Source of the DNA: Hyphomicrobiales bacterium
GTDB lineage: Bacteria; Pseudomonadota; Alphaproteobacteria; Rhizobiales; Xanthobacteraceae
Assembly: GCA_023269635.1 (NCBI GenBank)
Contig: JAHFPN010000001.1
Location: 1-64,000, forward strand
Direction of reading: 5' to 3'
Length of the DNA: 64,000 nt
The translations under genes were made by a program, and so were the position numbers. Of this stretch, positions 51,227 through 58,301 are shown piece after piece. Position 1 is the first letter of the stretch. Every line of letters begins with the position of its first letter. The notes beneath the pieces were generated by a model. The model did not search any database and had not been told where the DNA came from. It saw nothing but the letters and a program-made list of their open reading frames with translations.

Positions 51227-52259
51227 GGATGCGTTCGATCCGCACCGCGTCTCTAGCGGCAAGGCTCAGGTAGGTGCGCGCGAGCGCCGGCCATTTTTCC
51301 GGCGTGCGCGGGTTCGGCTCCAGGAGATGCGCGATCGCCAAGCGCGCCCTGAGCGTCGCGCGATGGCAGCGATAGAACGTGAACAGCTCCTCGCTCGGCC
51401 CGTCGCGCAGCGCCCGGCCGATGTGGCGCTTGATGTAGTCCCCGGCCCAGGCGGCGCCGAGCCGCTCGCATTCCAGGCTCAGATAAGCGATCTCGTCGAA
51501 CGGGTCGACCGCGCGAAGGCGCGGGTTGAATTCCAGGCAGTCGATGATCTTGACCGAATCCCCGAGCCAGATGTGTTCCGGCCTGAGATCGCCGTGCCCG
51601 TCCACGATGCGACGGTGGCGGACGCGGTCGGCGAGCATCCTGGCGCGGCGGGCGAGGAAGCGGCGCTGGACCGCGTCCAGGTGCTGAACGATCCCGGGCG
51701 GAATATCGAGCCGCGGGTGGAGCAGGCCGCTGCGGTTTTCGGCGAGGCTGCGCTGCCATTCGGCGAGATGCATCGCCGGGGAGAAATAGACGCGCGCCGC
51801 TTGCCGGTAGAATCGGACCAGCGTCGCGACCAGCCGGTCCAGCTGCCAGGTTTCGAGCCGGCGCTCGGCGATGCTGCGATCGAGCATGTTGCGCTCGTCG
51901 AGCCGCCGCATCACCACCAGCCAGTCGATTGTGGTCCCGCTCCCGCCGATGGCGAGCCCGGCCGCCGAGCTCACGAGCGGCGCCACCTCGAGATAGACGT
52001 CCGGTGCGAGCCGCCGGTTCAGCCGCAGCTCGGCCCGGCACGCGGCTTCGCGCCGCGCCAGCGTGGAGAAGTCGAGATAAGGAAAGTGAACCGGCTTTTT
52101 CAGCTTGTAGACCGTGTCGCCGGCCAGAAACACCCACGACATGTGGGTCTCCCGAGTGCTCACCTCGGCCGGACGCCGCGGGTAGGCCTCGGCCCGGCTC
52201 AGGAATTCCACCTTCGCCGCGAGCGTCGGCTCAGGAACGATCTCGGCGCTGTCGTGCAC
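51204..52259 (-). CDS. Phosphotransferase/kinase-like protein (APH-type)
   Basis: VYKLKKPVHFPYLDFSTLARREAACRAELRLNRRLAPDVYLEV; HGDLRPEHIWLGDSVKIIDCLEFNPRLRAVDPFDEIAYL; convergent 23-nt overlap with PRPP synthase. Confidence 0.85.
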   Translation of the reverse strand: MHDSAEIVPEPTLAAKVEFLSRAEAYPRRPAEVSTRETHMSWVFLAGDTVYKLKKPVHFPYLDFSTLARREAACRAELRLNRRLAPDVYLEVAPLVSSAAGLAIGGSGTTIDWLVVMRRLDERNMLDRSIAERRLETWQLDRLVATLVRFYRQAARVYFSPAMHLAEWQRSLAENRSGLLHPRLDIPPGIVQHLDAVQRRFLARRARMLADRVRHRRIVDGHGDLRPEHIWLGDSVKIIDCLEFNPRLRAVDPFDEIAYLSLECERLGAAWAGDYIKRHIGRALRDGPSEELFTFYRCHRATLRARLAIAHLLEPNPRTPEKWPALARTYLSLAARDAVRIERILRRPGDP

Positions 52260-52303
52260 GGAGAAACCCCGAGAAAATATGGCGCGTTGCCCGGCGCGGG
52301 CAG

Positions 52304-52317
52304 TTGATCCCGATCAA
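52304..52317. promoter_or_regulatory. Perfect FNR/FixK box TTGAT-CCCG-ATCAA
   Basis: 10/10 match, between divergent kinase-like and hydrolase genes. Confidence 0.7.
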
Positions 52318-52361
52318 TCCGCGGCTCCCGCCGGGCCATATTCTATTGCAAGGAGAACGCC

Positions 52362-53066
52362 ATGGTAGCGCCCGCGATGATTTCCAGGGCATCCGACGCC
52401 AAGGCCGGAAGGATCGAGAGCCGCGAGGTGCGCATCCCGCCGCTCGGCCTCGCCGGCACGCTTCAAATGCCGGCTGCGGCGAAGGCGCTCGTCGTCTTCG
52501 CGCACGGCAGCGGATCGAGCCGCTTCAGCCCGCGCAACACCATGGTAGCGAGCGCGCTGAACGCGAAGGGCATCGCCACGCTCCTGTTCGATCTCCTGAC
52601 CCTCGAGGAGGAGGATAACCGCGCCAGGGTGTTCGACATCCCGTTGCTCGCCGACCGGCTGACCAACGTCATCCGTTGGATCGATCAGGAGGCCAAGCTG
52701 GAGCCGCTTCCGCTCGGCCTGTTCGGTGCCAGCACCGGCGCGGCCGCCGCGCTGGTTGCCGCCGCGAGCCTCGGCGACCGCGTCGGCGCGGTGGTTTCCC
52801 GCGGCGGCCGCCCCGATCTCGCCGGCGCCGCGCTCGAAACCGTGCGCGCTCCGACGCTCTTGATCGTCGGCGGCGCCGATTCCGGCGTGATCGAGCTGAA
52901 CGAAGCGGCGCTTCAGCGGCTGAGGGCGCCGAAGGCCCTCGAAATCGTCCCGGGTGCCAGCCATCTTTTTCCCGAACCCGGCGCGCTGGAAGCGGTGATC
53001 GCGCACGCCACGCGCTGGTTCCTGCACCATCTCGGCTCGAGCCGCGCCGCTGCAAGCGCGAGCTAG
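52362..53066 (+). CDS. Alpha/beta hydrolase (dienelactone-hydrolase-like)
   Basis: ALVVFAHGSGSSRFSPRN, LPLGLFGASTGAAAAL, GASHLF. Confidence 0.88.
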   Translation: MVAPAMISRASDAKAGRIESREVRIPPLGLAGTLQMPAAAKALVVFAHGSGSSRFSPRNTMVASALNAKGIATLLFDLLTLEEEDNRARVFDIPLLADRLTNVIRWIDQEAKLEPLPLGLFGASTGAAAALVAAASLGDRVGAVVSRGGRPDLAGAALETVRAPTLLIVGGADSGVIELNEAALQRLRAPKALEIVPGASHLFPEPGALEAVIAHATRWFLHHLGSSRAAASAS

Positions 53067-53074
53067 GGGCAGCT

Positions 53075-53749
53075 ATGCCGTTTCGTGATCGCTCGGAAGC
53101 CGGCGGCAAGCTCGCCGCGGCGCTCGCCAAGTACAAAGGCCAGCGCCCGATCATATTCGCGCTGCCGCGCGGCGGCGTGCCGGTCGCGGCGGAAGTCGCG
53201 GCCGCCCTCGATGCGCCGCTCGACTTGATTCTGGTGCGCAAGATCGGAGTGCCGTTTCAGCCGGAGCTCGCGATGGGCGCGGTCGTCGACGGCGGCGAGC
53301 CCATCACGGTGCGGAACGAGGACGTCATCCGCATGGGCGGGATCAGCGAAACCGAGTTCGAGGCGGTGCGCGACCGGGAGCTGGCCGAGATCGACCGCCG
53401 CCGCAAGCGCTACCTCGGCGACCGGCCGCACCCGGAGGTCGCCGGCGGGGTCGCGATCGTGATCGACGACGGGATCGCCACCGGTGCCACCATTCGCGCC
53501 GCGCTGCGCGCCACCCGCATGCGCAAGCCGAAAGCGCTCGTGCTGGCGGTGCCGGTGGCGCCGACCCGCACGCTCGAGGAGTTGCGCGGCGAAGCCGACG
53601 AAATCGTGTGCCTGGAGGATTACGAGCCGTTCGGCGCGATCGGATTCTTCTATTCCGACTTCCGCCAGGTTTCCGACCAGGAGGTGGCCGACATGCTGGC
53701 GCGCTTCCCGCCGAAGCCCGCCGCGAGCGTGGCGCAGCCCGCGGCATGA
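53075..53749 (+). CDS. Phosphoribosyltransferase family protein
   Basis: FALPRGGVPVAAEVAAALDAPLDLILVRKIGVPFQPELAMGAV; VAIVIDDGIATGATIRAALRATR. Confidence 0.92.
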   Translation: MPFRDRSEAGGKLAAALAKYKGQRPIIFALPRGGVPVAAEVAAALDAPLDLILVRKIGVPFQPELAMGAVVDGGEPITVRNEDVIRMGGISETEFEAVRDRELAEIDRRRKRYLGDRPHPEVAGGVAIVIDDGIATGATIRAALRATRMRKPKALVLAVPVAPTRTLEELRGEADEIVCLEDYEPFGAIGFFYSDFRQVSDQEVADMLARFPPKPAASVAQPAA

Positions 53750-53780
53750 GCGGCTCGCCGATCCTGAAGCTCGAGAAAAT

Positions 53781-54245
53781 TCACTTTCGCCGTTCGTAGA
53801 CGCCGACGAGGGTTGCCTCGGCGAGGGCGTGCTGTTGCGCCGCGCGCGCGACCTCCGCGCACGAAGGTTGCTTCGGCAGCTTCAGATGATCGATCGAGAG
53901 CGCCAGCAGCCGGAAGCGGTAGCGATGCGGGCCATGGCCGCGCGGAGGGCACGGCCCGCCGTACCCCGGCCGTCGAAAATCGTTGATCGCCTGCTCGAAG
54001 CCGCTTCTCGCGTCGTGCGGTGCCACCGCCTCCGCGAGCCCGCTGTGGCCGGCCGCGATGTCGTAGATCGCCCAATGGTGCCAGGTGCCGCCGGGCGCGT
54101 CCGGGTCGTCGCAAGTGAGCGCGAAGCTGCGGGCCCCGGCGGGCACTTCGCTCCACTCGAGCGGCGGCGACAGGTCCTCGCCGTCGCAGGTGAACCGACG
54201 CGGGATCGCGCTTCCGGGTTCGAAGGCACTCGAGCTCAAGCGCAT
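53781..54245 (-). CDS. YbhB/YbcL family Raf kinase inhibitor-like protein (PEBP)
   Basis: FEPGSAIPRRFTCDGEDLSPPLEWSEVPAGARSFALTCDDPDAPGGTWHHWAIYDI...GYGGPCPPRGHGPHRYRFRLLAL. Confidence 0.93.
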   Translation of the reverse strand: MRLSSSAFEPGSAIPRRFTCDGEDLSPPLEWSEVPAGARSFALTCDDPDAPGGTWHHWAIYDIAAGHSGLAEAVAPHDARSGFEQAINDFRRPGYGGPCPPRGHGPHRYRFRLLALSIDHLKLPKQPSCAEVARAAQQHALAEATLVGVYERRK

Positions 54246-54303
54246 CGCGCCCTCCGCCCATTGATCAAGATCGCAACGATGCTCTCGCCGGACGCGAAAA
54301 TGA

Positions 54304-54317
54304 TTGACGCGGATCAA
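54304..54317. promoter_or_regulatory. FNR/FixK-like box TTGAC-GCGG-ATCAA
   Basis: 9/10 match, 58 nt upstream of YbhB-like start. Confidence 0.55.
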
Positions 54318-54352
54318 TCGCGCCGAGGGCGCGTAGCGCGACGTGGGCCGTG

Positions 54353-54916
54353 CTAGTTCCGGGTCAATTCTTCCGGCCGCGTCTCCAGCGGGACCGAAGC
54401 GAGCACCTGGTACCCGGCGCCGCCCGGCGGCGGCGAGCGAAAGAGCTCGACCGTCCGCACCGGCTGCACCAGAGCCAGTTTCTGGTCCAACGGATTCTTT
54501 CGCGCGATCAGCGAGCCTTGCTTCGGGATGCGCGCGAGCGTGACGTGCGGCAAGAACGGCCTTTCCTCGTTCTGCCCGAACGCGTCGAGCAGAAGTTTCT
54601 TCAAGCGCGCGAGCTCGGCGTCGGGCGCGCATTCGACCCATAGTAACCGCGGCCGTTTCGGATTCGGGCCGTAGCACAGGCGCTCGAATGCAAGCGAAAG
54701 CGGGCGCGCGCCCTGCACGGCACGGCGCAGCTTGTCGAGGGTCGCCGGGATCTCGGTCTCGTTCCACGGCGGCACCAGCGTGAGATGGAGATCGGCTGCC
54801 GGCACCAGCCGGACCGAGAAACGCTCGAGCGGCCGTGCGCGCTCGGCGAGCTCGCGCGCGATTTCGGGTGCAACCCTGATGCCGATGAAGACGCGGGCCG
54901 CCTGATCCTGGTTCAT
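54353..54916 (-). CDS. thpR: RNA 2',3'-cyclic phosphodiesterase
   Basis: Two HxT motifs (DLHLTLVPP; FLPHVTLARI), RVFIGIRVAPEIARELAERARPL N-terminus. Confidence 0.9.
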   Translation of the reverse strand: MNQDQAARVFIGIRVAPEIARELAERARPLERFSVRLVPAADLHLTLVPPWNETEIPATLDKLRRAVQGARPLSLAFERLCYGPNPKRPRLLWVECAPDAELARLKKLLLDAFGQNEERPFLPHVTLARIPKQGSLIARKNPLDQKLALVQPVRTVELFRSPPPGGAGYQVLASVPLETRPEELTRN

Positions 54917-54949
54917 TGCGCGAAAAATCCCGGGGCTCTTACCGGCGCG

Positions 54950-55210
54950 CTAGCGCGGCGCGGGAGCGGGCGTTTGCGCGGCCTCGGCTCGGGCATCGCG
55001 AAACAGGGTGAGCTCCCATTCCGCGCGAGGCTCGTCGAGGCGCAGGATGTAGAGATTTCCGTCTTCGCCCCGAACCTTGAAATAGCGGTAGTCGGCCCCC
55101 TGCCATTGATCGAGCGTCTCGGCCACTGCGACCTGGCGCCCGTCGAAATCGATCATCCGGGGCGTCTCCGTCCCCTGATCGTCGACGCGGCTTTCGACTC
55201 GAATGCGCAT
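54950..55210 (-). CDS. Small hypothetical protein
   Basis: MRIRVESRVDDQGTETPRMIDFDGRQVAVAETLDQWQGADYRYFKVRGEDGNLYILRLDEPRAEWELTLFRD; no domain recognised. Confidence 0.6.
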   Translation of the reverse strand: MRIRVESRVDDQGTETPRMIDFDGRQVAVAETLDQWQGADYRYFKVRGEDGNLYILRLDEPRAEWELTLFRDARAEAAQTPAPAPR

Positions 55211-55316
55211 GGTTTCGCCGCCTGTTGCCGGCACCGCACGGTCGCGGACCGAGGCAGACCTTAACCGCCAATCCGGCCTCGATTATTTCCTTTGACGGCA
55301 ACGCGCGGGCGCCGCC

Positions 55317-55330
55317 TTGACCCACGTCAA
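55317..55330. promoter_or_regulatory. FNR/FixK-like box TTGAC-CCAC-GTCAA
   Basis: Symmetric 8/10 match upstream of hsp20. Confidence 0.4.
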
Positions 55331-55365
55331 CCGGATGATCGGCATTCCGGGCACCCCCGAAACAT

Positions 55366-55379
55366 TTGATCGGGATCAA
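55366..55379. promoter_or_regulatory. Perfect FNR/FixK box TTGAT-CGGG-ATCAA
   Basis: 10/10 match, 80 nt upstream of hsp20 ATG. Confidence 0.7.
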
Positions 55380-55459
55380 AGCCGATCGCGGCGGGGAGCG
55401 GTTTGCTTGCAGCAAGCGGAATCTTCGGTTGTTGCGAACCTGCAGAGGAGGATTGGGCC

Positions 55460-56002
55460 ATGGCCGAAGCAGCCACAAAACTTCCAATCAAGACCGAGAA
55501 GAAGGAGGCCGAGCGCTCGGCGGCGCCCGGCGAATGGAGGCCGTTCGAAAGCCTCCGGCGCGAAGTCGATCGCCTGTTCGACGACTTCCAGCCGGGATCT
55601 TGGCGCCTGCCCTTCGGGCGCACGGCATTCGACGTCGAGCCGCTGTGGCGGACCGAGCTCAAGTGGGGCGCGACGCCGGCGGTCAATATCGTCGAGCACG
55701 ACAAGCAGTATGAGATCACGGCCGAGCTGCCGGGGATGGACGAGAGCAATATCGACGTCCGCTACTCCGACGGCATGATCACGATCAAAGGCGAGAAGAC
55801 CGAGGAGAAGGAGGAAAAGAAGAAGGACTACTATCTCTCGGAGCGCCGCTACGGCTCCTTCCAGCGCTCGTTCCGCGTGCCGGACGGCGTCGATGCCGAC
55901 AAGATCGAGGCCATTCTCAAGAACGGCGTGCTCACGCTGACGCTGCCGAAGTCGCCCGAGGCGCAGAAGAAGGAAAAGAAAATCTCGATCCGCAAGAGCT
56001 GA
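55460..56002 (+). CDS. Hsp20/alpha-crystallin family small heat-shock protein
   Basis: TPAVNIVEHDKQYEITAELPGMDESNIDVRYSDGMITIKGEKTEEKEEKKKDYYLSERRYGSFQRSFRVPDGVD...NGVLTLTLPKS. Confidence 0.95.
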   Translation: MAEAATKLPIKTEKKEAERSAAPGEWRPFESLRREVDRLFDDFQPGSWRLPFGRTAFDVEPLWRTELKWGATPAVNIVEHDKQYEITAELPGMDESNIDVRYSDGMITIKGEKTEEKEEKKKDYYLSERRYGSFQRSFRVPDGVDADKIEAILKNGVLTLTLPKSPEAQKKEKKISIRKS

Positions 56003-56056
56003 GAGAACTCGCGACCGACGCGCGGGCTCTCCGTCAACGGTCTTTCGCCGATCCCG

Positions 56057-56090
56057 GTCCCGGGCGCTGGTCTTCGACAGCGCCCGGGAC
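56057..56090. other. GC-rich stem-loop downstream of hsp20
   Basis: 13-bp perfect stem GTCCCGGGCGCTG-GTCTTCGA-CAGCGCCCGGGAC; no U-tract. Confidence 0.65.
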
Positions 56091-56126
56091 GCGGGGAGGG
56101 GTTGGCACGCAGGGAGTACGGTCAAG

Positions 56127-56363
56127 ATGGAAAGCGCGACATTCCGGAAGTGGCTGGCCGAACGGGGCTGCCGCTTCGATCATCACGAGCAGGAGACGCG
56201 CGGCGAGGGTCACGCGGTCTTGACCATTCACCGTGAAGGCAAGAGCGCCAAGCTCTCGTTGGTCGGATCGCGGGACAACCTCGATCCGCGCGCGGTGCGC
56301 CAAGTTTGCGAGCAGCTCGCTCTCGATTGGCGTGAGCTGCCGGGGCCGAAGAGTCGGGTCTGA
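56127..56363 (+). CDS. HicA-like small protein (possible mRNA interferase fold)
   Basis: 78 aa: FRKWLAERGCRFDHHEQETRGEGHAVLTIHREGKSAKLSLVGSRDNLDPRAVRQVCEQLALDW resembles HicA layout. Confidence 0.55.
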   Translation: MESATFRKWLAERGCRFDHHEQETRGEGHAVLTIHREGKSAKLSLVGSRDNLDPRAVRQVCEQLALDWRELPGPKSRV

Positions 56364-56390
56364 ATTTTCCCGCGCGCCACTGCTATCGGG

Positions 56391-57572
56391 TCAGCGCCGG
56401 GTGCCCCGGCGCTCGCCGCGTTCCCAGGAAAGCGCGAACGTGTCGTCGGCGGCGCGGTTGACGCGCGCGCCGAACTTCAGGCTCTCCCGATCGACGGTCG
56501 CGCGAATGCTTTCGGCGTCTTCGGCCGAGGCGCGGTGCAGCCGAAACTGCCGCATTTGCAGTGGCACCAGGTCGAGTCCGAGAAGCTCCGCGCTCGCCTG
56601 GCTCAGCAGCGCGAAATACATGAGGCTCAGATCGCTCCGGAAATCCTCGATTCCGGCGATCCCTTCGTAATCGTTCAGGAAGTCGCCGCTTCCGTAGAGC
56701 ACGAGCCGATCTCGATAGACCTCGATCCCCAGCGGGTGATGGGATGAATGCCCGTGGACGATCGAGACCCCGGCGCGATCGATGAGGGCGTGGGCGAATT
56801 TCCGGTGCTCGTCCGGAATCTCGTATCCCCAGTTCGGACCCCAATGGATGGAAGCGACCACGACGTCTCCCGGCTTCCGGATCCGGCGAACCTGATCCGC
56901 CAGCGTATCGGCGGCAGAATCGGAAAGTTGCGGCAAGAAGTTCACGCCGGCGCGATCGCGCGTGGCCGCCCAGTCCGGCGGCGTGCCGCTCGTCACCGTG
57001 GCAAAGGCGAACGCGAGCACCCGGCCCTTGCCTTTGACCTCGAGGATCGCGGGCGCGCTCGCCGCGGCGATGTCGCGGCCGGCTCCGCAGCTCCGGATGT
57101 TGCTCCGCTTCAAGACCTCGAGCGTCTCGATCAGTCCGGCGCGTCCCCAATCCAGCACGTGGTTGTTGGCGAGGACGCAGCAGTCGATGCCGGCGGCGGT
57201 GAGGCAGCTGACATTCTCCGGGCTCATGCGATAGTTGATGCCCTTGCGGGCATGATCCTCGCTGCGGGTGATGCTGGTTTCCAAATTGATGATGCGGACA
57301 TCCGGCTGCGCGCGCGCCCATTGCTCGAGCGCCGCGCCCCATGGGTATGCGAATTCCGCGGGCCTCGGAATTGCGCCGTGCGCGCGCTCGGCGATCTCCA
57401 CGTAGCCGAGCGCCGAATCCATGTACCGCTCGTAGAGGCGCGGGTTCACGGGTTCGGGCAGGATCTGATCGATGCCGCGCCCGGTCATCACGTCGCCGCA
57501 GAGAAAGATGCGGATCGGGCTTGCCCGGCCCGCGTTTCCCTGATCGGTCGTATCGTCGGCGCTCATGATCAC
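56391..57572 (-). CDS. CapA family protein (PGA_cap metallophosphatase-like)
   Basis: IRIFLCGDVMTGRGIDQILPEPVNPRLYERYMDSALGYVEIAERAHG; NVSCLTAAGIDCCVLANNHVLDWGRAGLIETLEVLK; SIVHGHSSHHPLGIEVYRDRLVLYGSGDFLNDYEG. Confidence 0.92.
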   Translation of the reverse strand: MIMSADDTTDQGNAGRASPIRIFLCGDVMTGRGIDQILPEPVNPRLYERYMDSALGYVEIAERAHGAIPRPAEFAYPWGAALEQWARAQPDVRIINLETSITRSEDHARKGINYRMSPENVSCLTAAGIDCCVLANNHVLDWGRAGLIETLEVLKRSNIRSCGAGRDIAAASAPAILEVKGKGRVLAFAFATVTSGTPPDWAATRDRAGVNFLPQLSDSAADTLADQVRRIRKPGDVVVASIHWGPNWGYEIPDEHRKFAHALIDRAGVSIVHGHSSHHPLGIEVYRDRLVLYGSGDFLNDYEGIAGIEDFRSDLSLMYFALLSQASAELLGLDLVPLQMRQFRLHRASAEDAESIRATVDRESLKFGARVNRAADDTFALSWERGERRGTRR

Positions 57573-57602
57573 CAGAACTCAAGCCCTCAAGCCGCGGCTT
57601 CG

Positions 57603-58301
57603 CTACGCGCCCCGCTTGGCCCGCGCGGCACCGATTGCGCGCCACAATAGCTTGCCCGCGATCCACAAGGCGATCGCGATGAGGACGTATCGCAAATTGA
57701 CCAGCGTCATCGCCGCGGCGCCAAGAAAATAGATGAGCGTGCTCCAGAACGTGATCCATAGGACGGTCGCGCCGACCGAAGCGAGTAGAAACGTTACCAA
57801 CGGGAGCCGCAGCACGCCGGCGGCGGTCGAGGTCAGCGAAGCCAGGTTCGCCTGCCAATAGGTCGCGAAAATCGCGCCGACGCCGTACCTCGCGACCCGC
57901 GACTGGGCTTTCTCCAAGGGCTCCCTCAATCCGAACGCGAGCAGCAGCCGGTACCAGCCGTATTTGCCGACGAAGAAATTGATCAGATACGCAGCGCACA
58001 ATCCGGTGGCGGCCATGGCTGCGACCTGGGCAAGCCGCAGCACGTCGTGCCCGGCCAGGATCAATCCGAGCACGATGACCATCGTTCCCGGGAAGTACCA
58101 GCCGACGAGCAACAGCCCCTCGAGCGCCGCGCCGATCAGCACCGTGACGAGGCCGTAGCGCTGAAAGAAATCTCTCGCGATCGGGATCAGGGTCTCTTCC
58201 GGAGGCAGGTCGAGCAGGATCCAGACCGCGTACAGCGAAAGCAAGATGCCGAACAACGCAACTGAAAGGCCGAGCAGATTCTTGGTGGAGCTCCGCATCA
58301 A
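57603..58301 (-). CDS. DedA family membrane protein
   Basis: LEGLLLVGWYFPGTMVIVLGLILAGHD...; FFVGKYGWYRLLLAFGLREPLEKAQSRVARYG. Confidence 0.85.
   Translation of the reverse strand: MMRSSTKNLLGLSVALFGILLSLYAVWILLDLPPEETLIPIARDFFQRYGLVTVLIGAALEGLLLVGWYFPGTMVIVLGLILAGHDVLRLAQVAAMAATGLCAAYLINFFVGKYGWYRLLLAFGLREPLEKAQSRVARYGVGAIFATYWQANLASLTSTAAGVLRLPLVTFLLASVGATVLWITFWSTLIYFLGAAAMTLVNLRYVLIAIALWIAGKLLWRAIGAARAKRGA

Noticed and set aside
55800-55835. EKTEEKEEKKKDYY low-complexity run in Hsp20 as a repeat or insertion
   Set aside because: Common charged linker in this Hsp20 subfamily; the rest of the alpha-crystallin domain is intact.
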